From positions 47,345 through 111,344 of the forward strand of contig NZ_RDSD01000014.1 in the NCBI RefSeq assembly GCF_003712195.1: 64,000 bases of DNA, written 5' to 3'. Positions 7,787 to 17,200 of this stretch are shown here, one piece after another; within the stretch, counting starts at the first letter, position 1, and every line of letters begins with the position of its first letter. The translations under genes and the position numbers were made by a program. Source of the DNA: Proteiniphilum sp. X52 (GTDB lineage: Bacteria > Bacteroidota > Bacteroidia > Bacteroidales > Dysgonomonadaceae). The notes below the pieces were generated by a model, which searched no databases, had not been told where the DNA came from, and saw nothing but the letters and a program-made list of their open reading frames with translations.

Positions 7787-8632
7787 TTACCCCGGGATTC
7801 CCGGGATAGGATCCTCATCTATCACAAAGTCGATGGGTAGGAGACATTTCACATGTACCTTTTCACCGTTATTCTCACCCGGTATCCATTTCGGCATAAG
7901 ACCCAACACGCGGATCGCTTCCTCATTGAGAGACTTATTCGATCCTTCCACCACCTCTATATTTGAGATGGAGCCGTCACTGGCTACTATGAACGAACAG
8001 AGGATCCGTCCTTCGATACCTTCCTGTCTGGCTTCACGCGGGTAACGGATATTATGCGCGATAAACGCAGACAATCCCGACTCCCCATAGGTATATTGCG
8101 GCATCTTATCCACTATGGTGTAGATCGTGTTGTTCTCAATTACCTCAGGGTTCGTTTTGGAATAATTACGTGTAACCTGGACTGGGTTACCCGACGCTAC
8201 CGCATGCTGATTGAGCCTGAAATACATGGGGACATAGGTTTCGGAACGCACGATCTCTCCCTTATGCCTGGCTGGACGCCAGGGCGGCATAGCCTCCAAA
8301 ATACGCAGCGCCTCCTGATTCAGCAACGAGTCAGCACGATGGATAATATTGAAGTTGGAAAGTGTACCGTCTTTCTCCACCACAAAGGTATATACCACCA
8401 ATCCCTGGGCATTCCGCGCTCTCGCATCTTCCGGATACTTCAACGTGTTCGCAATAAAACGGTGCATTTCCGGAGTTCCTCCCGGATATATCGGCATTAT
8501 ATCGGGTTCTTCAAAAACCTTGTCGCTACTCGACATCGGCGCTTCTTGCGCCAAGAGAACTGACTGTTTCGCAACAAAGCCTCCAATAAAAATGCAGGTG
8601 ACGAAAACAAAGAGAAATTTAGGTATACTCAT
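7787..8632 (-). CDS. protein with two TonB C-terminal domains
   Basis: TonB C-terminal domains contact TonB-dependent outer-membrane receptors. The 281 residues hold an N-terminal hydrophobic segment (about 5-28, ending LLAQE), which looks like a cleavable signal peptide. Two TonB_C domains follow (about 45-140 and 180-270), each with the YPEDAR- or YPREAR-type motif and the GLVVYTFVV or GRILCSFIV strand. The long Pro/Lys-rich spacer of energy-coupling TonB is absent. The protein may therefore not couple to ExbB/ExbD, and tandem TonB_C proteins of this sort in Bacteroidetes are of unknown role. A clear promoter lies 42 bases upstream. It is monocistronic. Confidence 0.8.
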   Translation of the reverse strand: MSIPKFLFVFVTCIFIGGFVAKQSVLLAQEAPMSSSDKVFEEPDIMPIYPGGTPEMHRFIANTLKYPEDARARNAQGLVVYTFVVEKDGTLSNFNIIHRADSLLNQEALRILEAMPPWRPARHKGEIVRSETYVPMYFRLNQHAVASGNPVQVTRNYSKTNPEVIENNTIYTIVDKMPQYTYGESGLSAFIAHNIRYPREARQEGIEGRILCSFIVASDGSISNIEVVEGSNKSLNEEAIRVLGLMPKWIPGENNGEKVHVKCLLPIDFVIDEDPIPGIPG

Positions 8633-8674
8633 CTGACTAAAATCCGCTGAAATATGTTACATTTGATCCAGAGA

Positions 8675-8705
8675 CAAAGATATAAAAAACCACTGGTTTA
8701 CACAA
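8675..8705 (-). promoter_or_regulatory. promoter of the tandem TonB-domain gene
   Basis: Read leftward, TTG at 8705-8703 is followed after exactly 20 bases by TATCTTTG at 8682-8675. The predicted start is near 8668, about 36 bases before the ATG. Confidence 0.7.
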
Positions 8706-8822
8706 AGGAAAAAACGGCATGGATCTTAAATTTTCTTTCCCTATAGGAATGTTTCGCGTTGATCCACGTGGATGCGAACGATTGCCATCCGCCACCGTCG
8801 CACGCTTCAAATCCCTCACTAT

Positions 8823-10544
8823 TCAGCCCCTTGTTTCACCGTCATCCCGGATCACAGGAAAGGAATCACACTCTCTTCCGGTACTATTCCGTTGATCGTG
8901 AAGAACGCATGAATAGGTTTTATACCCTCCCGACAAGTTATAAACCGCCGTATATCCGTGCTGTGAAAGGATGCGTGAGGCTATATAGCCCCTCAATCCC
9001 ACCGCGCAGTAAATATAAATCGGTTTACCGGCGGGAACTTCGGAAAGCCTGCCCCGCAATTCATCCAGGGGAATGTTGACAGCCTTGTCGATATGCCCGG
9101 AGTCAAATTCCTCCTTGGTCCTCACATCAAGGATCATAGTATCTGCTCCCACCTTGTCCATATCATTCCAGTGGACAATCTTTACCCGTCCGGCAAGGAT
9201 ATTCTCGGCAATAAATCCCGCCATATTCACCGGATCTTTCGCGGAAGAAAAAGGAGGGGCATAAGCATGCTCTATCTCCTGCAAATCGTAAACAGTTCCT
9301 CCGTTACGGATCACCTGCGCCAATAGGTCAATGCGTTTATCCACCCCGCCGAATCCGACCACCTGTGCCCCGAGAAGTTTCCCGTCGGGAGCGAAGTTGA
9401 TTTTGACCGACAACGGTAAGGCGCCGGGGTAATAGCCGGCATGGGATCCCGCATGGCTGATCGACGTCATATACTTTATTCCTTCCCGCGAAAGCAATCT
9501 TTCCGAAGCTCCGGCGGAAGCGACGGTCATGTCGAATAGTTTGGCGACGGAAGTTCCGATCGTCCCTTTGTAAACCCTGCTGTTTCCCGTGATGATGTTG
9601 TCAGCGGCGATTCTCGCCTGTTTGTTCGCCGGGCCGGCAAGCGGGATAAGTGTGGGACTCCCGGTGACAGGGTTCTTCACTTCCACGGCATCGCCCACCG
9701 CATAGATATCCGCGTCGGACGTCTGCATATAGTCATTCACCACGATCCCTCCCAAACGGCCGATTTCCAGTCCGGCGCCCTTGGCCAGGCTGTTCTCAGG
9801 CGTTACGCCGATACTCAGGAGAACCATATCAGCCGTAAGGGATTTTTGGCTTGCCAAATGCACCTTGACACGCCCATTATCAGATTCGAACGCTATAATA
9901 TTTTCATTGAGGAAAAGGTCTATTTTCCGTGAACGGAGATAGTGATGCACCATAGCCGCCATGGGGTAGTCAACCGTTCCCATCACCTGATCGGCCTGCT
10001 CGACCACCGACACCGACAGGCCGGCTTCTTTTAGGTTTTCGGCCATTTCAAGTCCGATAAACCCGCCTCCCACAATCACCGCCGATGCTGCTTTTTTTCC
10101 GGTGATTGCGGATTTTATCCGATCCATATCTGGCACATCGCGCAACGAGAAGATGTTCTCATTCTTTATGCCGCTGATTGCCGGTTTTACGGGTTGCGCA
10201 CCGGTAGAAAGGATCAGCTTATCGTATCCTTCCTTATATATGGCTGCCGTTTTCAGATCTTTTACCGTGACGGTTTTTTCTTCAGGATCTATTGCGATAA
10301 CTTCCGATTTTACACGAACATCCACGCGGAAACGACTTCTGAAACCTTCCGGAGTTTGCAGGAATAAATCTTCCCGGTTCCCGATCGTTCCCCCGATATG
10401 ATACGGCAGGCCGCAATTGGCATAAGATACATATTCATCTCTCTCGAAAAGAATAATTTCCGCCTCCTCATCCAGCCTTCTGAGGCGCGCAGCCGCAGTA
10501 GCCCCTCCGGCTACTCCCCCGATAATAATGATCTTCATATTCAT
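8823..10544 (-). CDS. CoA-disulfide reductase with C-terminal rhodanese domain
   Basis: Enzymes of this family reduce CoA disulfides, persulfides or polysulfides with NAD(P)H, using FAD in the cytoplasm. The 573 residues comprise a FAD/NAD(P)-binding pyridine nucleotide-disulfide oxidoreductase (GGVAGGATAAARLRR near the N-terminus). The single active cysteine is in SYANCGLPYHIGG (Cys44), and the second nucleotide fold has VGGGFIGLEMAE. A rhodanese domain (about 455-545) carries its cysteine in YCAVGLRGY (Cys513). TusA and DsrE domains found in longer relatives are absent. ATG 10544 has AAGGA four bases upstream; a GTG at 10562 is less likely. It lies 57 bases downstream of a MarR-type gene, suggesting redox or sulfur-responsive control. 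Confidence 0.88.
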   Translation of the reverse strand: MNMKIIIIGGVAGGATAAARLRRLDEEAEIILFERDEYVSYANCGLPYHIGGTIGNREDLFLQTPEGFRSRFRVDVRVKSEVIAIDPEEKTVTVKDLKTAAIYKEGYDKLILSTGAQPVKPAISGIKNENIFSLRDVPDMDRIKSAITGKKAASAVIVGGGFIGLEMAENLKEAGLSVSVVEQADQVMGTVDYPMAAMVHHYLRSRKIDLFLNENIIAFESDNGRVKVHLASQKSLTADMVLLSIGVTPENSLAKGAGLEIGRLGGIVVNDYMQTSDADIYAVGDAVEVKNPVTGSPTLIPLAGPANKQARIAADNIITGNSRVYKGTIGTSVAKLFDMTVASAGASERLLSREGIKYMTSISHAGSHAGYYPGALPLSVKINFAPDGKLLGAQVVGFGGVDKRIDLLAQVIRNGGTVYDLQEIEHAYAPPFSSAKDPVNMAGFIAENILAGRVKIVHWNDMDKVGADTMILDVRTKEEFDSGHIDKAVNIPLDELRGRLSEVPAGKPIYIYCAVGLRGYIASRILSQHGYTAVYNLSGGYKTYSCVLHDQRNSTGRECDSFPVIRDDGETRG

Positions 10545-10601
10545 GTGTTCCTTATTTGTCACTCTATATATTTGCCAATAACAATAATGCAGGTGAAACT
10601 T

Positions 10602-10964
10602 TTATTCTTTTACGATGGAAGCCCATTGGGCAAGCAGCGAATGGATATCGATATCATGCTTTCTCATTTCCCTGATTTTTTTCCTGCCGGTATCTGTCAG
10701 CGTAAAAATCATCTGACGCTTATCGGAGGTTCCTATCTCGCGTAAAATAAAATTCTTTTCTTCCATAGTATGGATGATACGTGACACCCTTGAACCGGAC
10801 AGTCCGATGAAATCACATAATTCGTTCGCGGATTTCGGCTTGTCATCTTTCAGGCAGCAAAGCAAAGCCCCTTCATTGATAGTAATGCCCGTTTCCTCCG
10901 CGAACCGCTTCTCATAATCGTAAAGAGCTTTATATATATCTTTTAGACGGCAGATTGATTCCAT
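10602..10964 (-). CDS. MarR-family transcriptional regulator
   Basis: The 120-residue protein has a MarR winged-helix fold. A dimerisation helix at the N-terminus is followed by SANELCDFIGLSGSRVSRIIHTME (about 44-67) as the DNA-reading helix-turn-helix. The wing has FILREIGTSDKRQMIFTLT, with the conserved D-x-R. MarR proteins usually repress their own operon and respond to phenolics, oxidants or sulfur species. It lies directly upstream of, and in the same direction as, the CoA-disulfide reductase-rhodanese gene, so that gene is the probable target. A 14-bp palindrome abuts its promoter. Confidence 0.85.
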   Translation of the reverse strand: MESICRLKDIYKALYDYEKRFAEETGITINEGALLCCLKDDKPKSANELCDFIGLSGSRVSRIIHTMEEKNFILREIGTSDKRQMIFTLTDTGRKKIREMRKHDIDIHSLLAQWASIVKE

Positions 10965-10993
10965 TACAAATAATTGCTACTACAAATTTTTTG

Positions 10994-11024
10994 CAAAGTA
11001 AATATTTTTCGGTCAAAATTCCAA
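10994..11024 (-). promoter_or_regulatory. marR operon promoter
   Basis: Read leftward, TTG at 11024-11022, a 20-base spacer and TTACTTTG at 11001-10994 fit the Bacteroidetes promoter with one mismatch in the -7 box. Confidence 0.55.
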
Positions 11025-11031
11025 AAAACTT

Positions 11032-11045
11032 ATTAACCGGTTAAT
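11032..11045. promoter_or_regulatory. 14-bp palindrome, candidate MarR operator
   Basis: ATTAACCGGTTAAT is a perfect palindrome placed 8 bases upstream of the -33 element of the marR promoter, in the divergent marR/typA gap. Its size and symmetry fit a MarR dimer site. The assignment is by position only. Confidence 0.45.
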
Positions 11046-11177
11046 TTGGTAAAACCGCCCGTTCCCGCAAAATCGCGAGGCGACCGTCGAAGCAGGAAGG
11101 TAATGGCTTTCAAGAGAAAAAAAATGGGTTATTGCTACTAAAACAAATCACATGATCAATTTATCATTGAAAATCTG

Positions 11178-11185
11178 TATCTTTG
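11178..11185 (+). promoter_or_regulatory. -7 box of the typA promoter
   Basis: TATCTTTG is an exact TAnnTTTG match 27 bases before the typA ATG. No TTG is found at the preferred distance upstream, so only half of the promoter is supported. Confidence 0.45.
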
Positions 11186-11212
11186 CACTCCTAATAAGAA
11201 AGATTGTTTTAC

Positions 11213-13015
11213 ATGCAGAATATCCGAAATATTGCCATCATCGCCCACGTGGATCACGGCAAGACCACTTTGGTGGACAAAATGTTGATGGCAGGCCATC
11301 TCTTCAGGGACCACCAGCAGACAGAAGGTTTGATTCTCGACAACAACGACCTGGAGAGGGAGCGGGGTATCACTATCCTCTCAAAGAATGTCTCCATACG
11401 ATACAATGATATCAAGATAAATATTATCGACACGCCCGGCCACGCCGATTTCGGCGGTGAAGTGGAGCGCGTGCTCAACATGGCGGATGGCTGCCTGTTG
11501 GTGGTAGACGCTTTTGAAGGGCCTATGCCGCAGACCAGGTTTGTATTGCAAAAGGCACTCGAGATCGGGCTAAAGCCTATCCTGGTGATCAACAAAGTGG
11601 ATAAACCCAACTGCCGTCCCGAAGAGGTGCAGGAGGATGTGTTCGACCTGATGTTCAGCCTTGACGCCACCGAAGAGCAACTCGATTTCCCCACCATTTA
11701 CGGTTCCGCCAAACAGGGATGGATGTCTGATGACTGGAAAAAACCGTCCGGCAGCATCACTCCCCTGCTGGATGCGATCATCCAATATATTCCTGCCCCC
11801 AAAGTGCTGGAAGGCACGCCGCAGATGCTGATAACCTCTCTCGATTTCTCCAACTATGTGGGTCGCATAGCTGTGGGACGCGTACACCGCGGCACCATCG
11901 CTTCGAACAAGGATTATGCGCTTTGCAAAAGAGATGGGAGCATTCAAAAGATCCGTATCAAGGAGGTAAACCTGTTTGAGGGGTTGGGGCGCGTCAAAGT
12001 GGACGAGGCCACATCGGGCGACATCTGCGCACTGATCGGAATTGAAGGATTTGATATCGGGGATACGGTGACAGATGTGGAAAAGCCCGACCCGCTCGAC
12101 CCCATAGCTATCGACGAACCGACCATGTCGATGCTGTTTACCATCAATAACTCACCCTTTTTCGGTCAGGATGGCAAATATGTCACTTCGCGCCATATCT
12201 ACGAGCGGCTGATGCGGGAGTTGGACAAGAACCTGGCACTTCGCGTGGAGGAGACCGGCAGCGCCGATTCATGGATCGTATATGGGAGGGGGGTATTGCA
12301 CCTCTCGGTGCTGATCGAAACCATGCGCCGCGAAGGATATGAGCTGCAGGTGGGGCAGCCGCAGGTGATCATCAAGGAGATCGGAGGAGAAAGGCACGAG
12401 CCGATGGAACAGCTCACGGTGAACCTCCCCGAAGAATCGGCCAGCAAAGTGATCGACGTCATCACCCGCCGCAAGGGGGAATTGCTTACCATGGAAAATA
12501 AGGGCGACCGCATGCACATGGAATTCGTGATTCCCTCACGAGGGATCATCGGGCTGAACAATACCGTGCTCACGCTTTCCGCCGGAGAGGCTATCATGGC
12601 GCATCGTTTTCTGGAATTCCGTCCATGGAAAGGAATTATCGAAAAACGCCAGAATGGATCCATCATCGCGGGTGAGTCGGGAAATGCCTATGCCTATGCC
12701 TTGGACAAGTTGCAGGACAGAGGCAGGTTTTTCATTGAACCGCAAACCGATGTGTATGAAGGACAGGTGGTGGGCGAACACAATAAGGAGGGCGACTTGG
12801 TGGTCAACGTCACCAAATCGAAAAAGCTGACCAACGTGCGCGCGTCAGGAAGCGACGACAAGGCGCAATTGGCTCCGCCCGTCATCTTCAGCCTGGAGGA
12901 GGCCTTGGAGTACATCAAGGAAGATGAGTATGTGGAAGTGACACCCAAACACATGCGTATCCGCAAGATACTGCTGGATGACAACGACCGCAAACGGGCG
13001 GTCAAGAAAGGGTGA
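11213..13015 (+). CDS. typA: ribosome-associated GTPase TypA/BipA
   Basis: TypA is an EF-G-like translational GTPase that binds the ribosome and aids 50S assembly and stress adaptation. The 600 residues are the normal length. G1 is AHVDHGKTT near residue 11, switch II follows with DTPGHADFGGEV, and NKVD supplies the base-recognition motif. A domain II barrel, EF-G-like domains III and V, and the TypA-specific C-terminal domain with NALYAYALDKLQDR-like NAYAYALDKLQDRG follow. A TTG at 11204 is in frame, but the ATG at 11213 gives the usual MQNIRNIAIIAHVDHG start. It stands alone and is convergent with the XRE gene. Confidence 0.97.
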   Translation: MQNIRNIAIIAHVDHGKTTLVDKMLMAGHLFRDHQQTEGLILDNNDLERERGITILSKNVSIRYNDIKINIIDTPGHADFGGEVERVLNMADGCLLVVDAFEGPMPQTRFVLQKALEIGLKPILVINKVDKPNCRPEEVQEDVFDLMFSLDATEEQLDFPTIYGSAKQGWMSDDWKKPSGSITPLLDAIIQYIPAPKVLEGTPQMLITSLDFSNYVGRIAVGRVHRGTIASNKDYALCKRDGSIQKIRIKEVNLFEGLGRVKVDEATSGDICALIGIEGFDIGDTVTDVEKPDPLDPIAIDEPTMSMLFTINNSPFFGQDGKYVTSRHIYERLMRELDKNLALRVEETGSADSWIVYGRGVLHLSVLIETMRREGYELQVGQPQVIIKEIGGERHEPMEQLTVNLPEESASKVIDVITRRKGELLTMENKGDRMHMEFVIPSRGIIGLNNTVLTLSAGEAIMAHRFLEFRPWKGIIEKRQNGSIIAGESGNAYAYALDKLQDRGRFFIEPQTDVYEGQVVGEHNKEGDLVVNVTKSKKLTNVRASGSDDKAQLAPPVIFSLEEALEYIKEDEYVEVTPKHMRIRKILLDDNDRKRAVKKG

Positions 13016-13090
13016 TATAATATCAACGAATCCATTTCACCTAATCATCGTGGAACAAACTTCCCGAGAACGGCATCTAATCGCCTTCAC

Positions 13091-13513
13091 TCAGGCTTTT
13101 GATTTATCCCGAAGCAACTCTTCCAGCAAAGCCACCTTTTCCTTCTCCGATTGAAGCATCCGCTCGTACAGCCCCACTTTTTCATCATACAACTGCACGA
13201 TCTTTTCGATTGGGTTATTGATCGTGGCATTATTATATAATGCCGAGTAATGACCAGAAAAGGTGTTCGAAACAATATGCACTGTTCCCTCGTCGGTAAA
13301 ATTCTTTATGGCATCCGAAGGGATATTCATCGCGTTGGCTATCTTCTCCAGCATTTCATTATCCAGCTCCTCCTTATTCTCGAGCTTGGATACCGATTGT
13401 TGTGTCAGGTGCAGCCTCTCCGCCAGATCCTCCTGTTTCACACCCAGTATTTCACGAAGACGTTTCACGTTATATCCCAAATGTTTCCGGTTAACCCTGT
13501 AAATTGTTTCCAT
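13091..13513 (-). CDS. small XRE-family helix-turn-helix protein
   Basis: The 140 residues begin with a Cro/C1-type helix-turn-helix (about 10-65, including VKQEDLAERLHLTQQSVSKLENK). A short linker and a C-terminal helical region (about 105-138, EKIVQLYDEKVGLYERMLQSEKEKVALLEELL) follow, which looks like a coiled-coil dimerisation segment. Such stand-alone regulators are common near mobile DNA in Bacteroidetes. The target is unknown. ATG 13513 is preferred over an upstream TTG at 13537. It is divergent from the candidate RNA gene at 13592-13700. Confidence 0.75.
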   Translation of the reverse strand: METIYRVNRKHLGYNVKRLREILGVKQEDLAERLHLTQQSVSKLENKEELDNEMLEKIANAMNIPSDAIKNFTDEGTVHIVSNTFSGHYSALYNNATINNPIEKIVQLYDEKVGLYERMLQSEKEKVALLEELLRDKSKA

Positions 13514-13552
13514 AATTGCTTTCCATTTAAAATCCAAGAAAAACCCGGATAA

Positions 13553-13585
13553 TTGTTATTAATTAGCTTTAACATTCTGTCTTTG
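13553..13585 (+). promoter_or_regulatory. possible promoter for a small RNA
   Basis: TTG at 13553-13555 and TGTCTTTG at 13578-13585 have a 22-base spacer. The -7 box differs from TAnnTTTG by one base. It precedes a structured, terminator-ended segment with no convincing reading frame. Confidence 0.35.
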
Positions 13586-13591
13586 TATCAG

Positions 13592-13700
13592 GGTGTTAAG
13601 AGGAAGCAGGCTCTGCTGGGGAGCAACCTGTCAGCAATAAGCATCCTGACTGTATGCAGTAATGTTGGTTTTAGGAGGTGGATATCCTGCCTCCTTTTTT
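13592..13700 (+). ncRNA. candidate structured small RNA (6S-like shape)
   Basis: About 109 bases lie between a plausible promoter and a T6 run. The ends can pair as a long closing stem: 13601-13610 (AGGAAGCAGG) with 13686-13695 (CCTGCCTCCT), 9 of 10 paired. The interior holds further helices, for example GTCAG 13630-13634 with CTGAC 13646-13650. The same 3' strand can alternatively pair with AGGAGG 13673-13678 to form a terminator hairpin. An end-to-end stem around an open interior recalls 6S RNA. That identity, and expression itself, are inference. The rest of the 770-base gap to the SusC gene holds an IS110 relic and nothing else I can name. Confidence 0.35.
13673..13700 (+). terminator. 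terminator of the candidate small RNA
   Basis: AGGAGG (13673-13678) pairs with CCTCCT (13690-13695) around an 11-base loop, followed by TTTTTT. The orientation is rightward only. Confidence 0.6.
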
Positions 13701-13716
13701 GTATTAATGACACTGT

Positions 13717-13914
13717 CTATATGGCTAAGAAAATCCAAATGTAAATCCTATCGTAAACATACTTTCCACAACGCTTCGACCAATTACCAACGGAATGTTT
13801 CGTAAATTCCCCGGGGATTTCCATCCCATGGAAACGTGACAGCGATTTTATCCTGTTCTTTTCCCTTGTGGTGTCTTTTACTATTGAACTTCTTAACCTT
13901 ATCAAAGAACGCAT
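13717..13914 (-). pseudogene. IS110-family transposase fragment
   Basis: The 65-residue frame contains IVKDTTREKNRIKSLSRF, then HGMEIPGEF and NWSKR. These match the central region of IS110-family (IS110/IS1111) transposases, where the motif is typically LVxDQTRxKNRIKS followed by YGIEIPEEF and HWSKRF. Both the N-terminal DEDD catalytic domain and the C-terminal serine-containing domain are absent. No element ends are recognisable. It is a dead relic of an insertion upstream of the SusC/SusD pair. Confidence 0.7.
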
Positions 13915-14287
13915 TTAATATAGCTTATTTTTTCGCTATTTTGCTGGAGTTTCCAATTTCAAACATAGGAACTTGTTTTGTGATGAAAGATGAAACATAG
14001 TAAACTCCTTAACCAACAAAAATACAAAAAAAAATTTTATACGGCGTTGTATTTTATTCCATTATAATTATATTCTACTCCACCTGCCAGAAGTTAAACA
14101 ACCAAAAGTGTTGAAATACCTCCTATTTGATCCCCTATGTTTGCACCACAAGCTCCTGCGGACACAAGGCCCTGCTTTGTCAAAAAACGACCCGGTGTTC
14201 CTTTTAAGGTATCGACACCCAAATAAACAAGAACAAACCTGTAATATCTGAAAGAATTAATTAATCAATTTAAAACAAAATGTGAAA

Positions 14288-17200
14288 ATGAGACAAGTAT
14301 TTTTAAGTGTAACGAAAGGAATTTTGTCAGCGTTTATATGGGCATTTTCCGTATATATGTCCGCACAGACCGTTACGGTCAGCGGAACGATTACTGACGT
14401 GAAAGGGGAATTATTGGCGGGCGTATCAGTCAGAATAGAGGGGACGGGCATCGGTGTGGTCACAGATATGGATGGCCGTTTCATTTTACCGGATGTACAT
14501 CCGGAGGCGGTACTGGAGATATCGTATGTAGGTATGGAAACTCAAACCATTCCTATCAATGGACAGACCAATATAAATGTGGTGTTGGAGGAGGATGTCG
14601 AGACTTTGGAAGAGATCGTTGTCGTGGGCTACGGGACTATGAAAAAAGTGAATCTCACCGGATCAGTATCTGCAATACGATATGATAAAACACTAGAAAA
14701 CAGGCCCATTACGAATGCATCTCAGGCCTTAGCAGGAAAAATCCCCGGCGTATGGGTAAGCCAGAATTCAGGTTCGCCGGGAAGTGACGGTGCTACCATC
14801 AGGATCAGAGGCTACGGCACCCTGAATAATACAGACCCTCTCATACTCATCGATGGAATTGAAGGGCAAATTGCTGAAATCAATCCAAATGATATTGAAA
14901 GTATCACTGTCCTGAAAGATGCCGCCTCCGCGGCCATATATGGTTCGCGCGCCGCAAACGGGGTAATACTCATTGAAACAAAGAAGGGAACAGGAGAACA
15001 AAAGATTTCACTCAACTATAATGGATACGTGGGTGTTTCCCAACTGGGACGGAGGTACAACCTGATTTCCGACAGTTACGAGTATATGCAAATGTGGAAT
15101 GCTGCGAACGTAAGCAGTGGCGGGGAAGCACTATTTCCGGATGATGTATTGGAGGCTTTCAAGACAGGTAATGATCCGTACAAATATCCCAGTACCAATT
15201 ATTTCGATGAAGTATTCAGAAGTGCCATCACCACACAGCATAACTTATCGGCCCAATTGTCAAGCAATTTGTCAACCACCTACCTGTCTGTAAATTATTT
15301 AAAACAGGAAGGGATTGTCAAAAACACTAATTCCAACAGGTACGGCATCACAGTGAACAACAATATGAAGATCAACGACAAGATAGACATAGGGACAAAG
15401 CTTATTTATACGCGAAAGATTTCAAGCCAGCCTTATGACGGGATCAGCAGGGTAATTTACATGATGGCCAACGGGCATCCCTTCTCAACGCCTTATTTAG
15501 AAGACGGAAAGACGTTCGGAGGCACTATGGCCCTTTACCAATCGGGCGCCAGGGCCGGACAACCCATAGTAGATACCCGGAACCCGTTTCCTGATCTACA
15601 CAACGGTGAAAATACCTACACCAACAATTTTGTCAAAGCCAATTTTTCAGCCACATATAAAATTACCGGTTCCCTGAACTTAACGGCTCAATACAACGGA
15701 CAGTATAACAACAATACCAGGGATAGGTATAACGAACTGCATTATTGCTATACAGACCTGGATCTGAACAATCAGACAAAACCTCTTGACTTTCCATCCA
15801 CCATAAACCTATACAGAGGGGTATCCGATAATTTTTATTCCACTTTTTTCACCAATTTGAATTTTAACCGCCAATTCAATACCACTCACGAAATATCGGG
15901 CGTATTGGGATTTCAAACGGAAAGTCTCGAGAGAAAAACAACAGAAGCCCAAAAATCGGATCCCCCAAAAAAGGATGGCTTGCACCAAGTAAGCGCAGGC
16001 ACATCAAATCCAATCGCGAACGGCAACAAAAACCTGTGGAGAATGCTCTCCTATTTTGGGAGAGTCAATTATGCCCTGTTGAGCAAATATCTGTTTGAAG
16101 CGAATCTAAGGGCGGATGCCTCTTCCCGATTCGCCAAAGAAAACAGATGGGGGTATTTCCCCTCATTCTCTGCCGCCTGGCGGCTCAGTGAAGAACCATT
16201 CATGAAGAAATGGGAGATTTTCGATAATTTGAAACTGAGAGCTTCATGGGGAAAACTGGGCAACCAAAATATTGGCTCTTCCAATAATAGGGATTATTTT
16301 CCCTACCTGACGTTTATCACACAGGATTACGGCACCAGCTATAATTTCGGGAATCAACTCGCACCGGGTGCCGCTGTAACGGCTTTAGTGGATCAAAATA
16401 TCACTTGGGAGACAACCACTACCACCGACATCGGAATCGATATGGGATTTCTCGATAACAGACTCACCATTGAAAGCGATTTTTTTGTCAAGAACACCTC
16501 AGGCATTATTGTACAACTACCCATCCCCAGGGTGATGGGAGGATTGAGCGCCCCCTTTGAGAATGTAGGCAAAATGAAAAATAAAGGTTTTGAAGTTATT
16601 GTAGGATGGAATGACAGGATCCCGGAAAATGATTTGAGTTATAACCTCGGGGCAAACCTGACCTATATTAAAAACAGGGTCACTAAATTCAGGGAGGGAG
16701 CGCCGGATCAGCTGTATCTTATAAGGGAAGGTTTTTCTTATAAAACCTTATACGGATTCATCCAGGAGGGTGTGTATCAATCTGATGAGGAATCGGCAAT
16801 CCATATGAAGAATAATGGCTATATACCCGTTACCGGCGATTTGAAGTACAAGGATTTTAATAATGATGGCAGGCTTGATTACCAGGATAAAAGAGAAATA
16901 GGGAATACCATTCCAAAGTTCGTTTATGGAATTTCGGGAAACCTGACCTGGAGAAACTTTGATTTGAATTTTCTTTTTTCCGGGATTGCAGGGGTAACAG
17001 GCTATTTCCAGAATGCATGGACACAGCCTCTCGGAATTTCGGGTGGAACTGTGACTGAAAGATGGAGAGACGCTTGGAGTGAAGAAAATCCGTCCCCTGT
17101 TACCCCCCGAATAGTGATCAATGACACATGGAACAGGCAGGAATCCTCATTTTGGACGACTAATATGTCATGGTTTAAGTTGAAGAACTTACAACTTGGA

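Noticed and set aside
13592..13914. Bridge RNA of an IS110 element
   Set aside because: The transposase is only an internal fragment, the RNA runs in the opposite direction and it has its own T-run terminator. A stand-alone small RNA is simpler.
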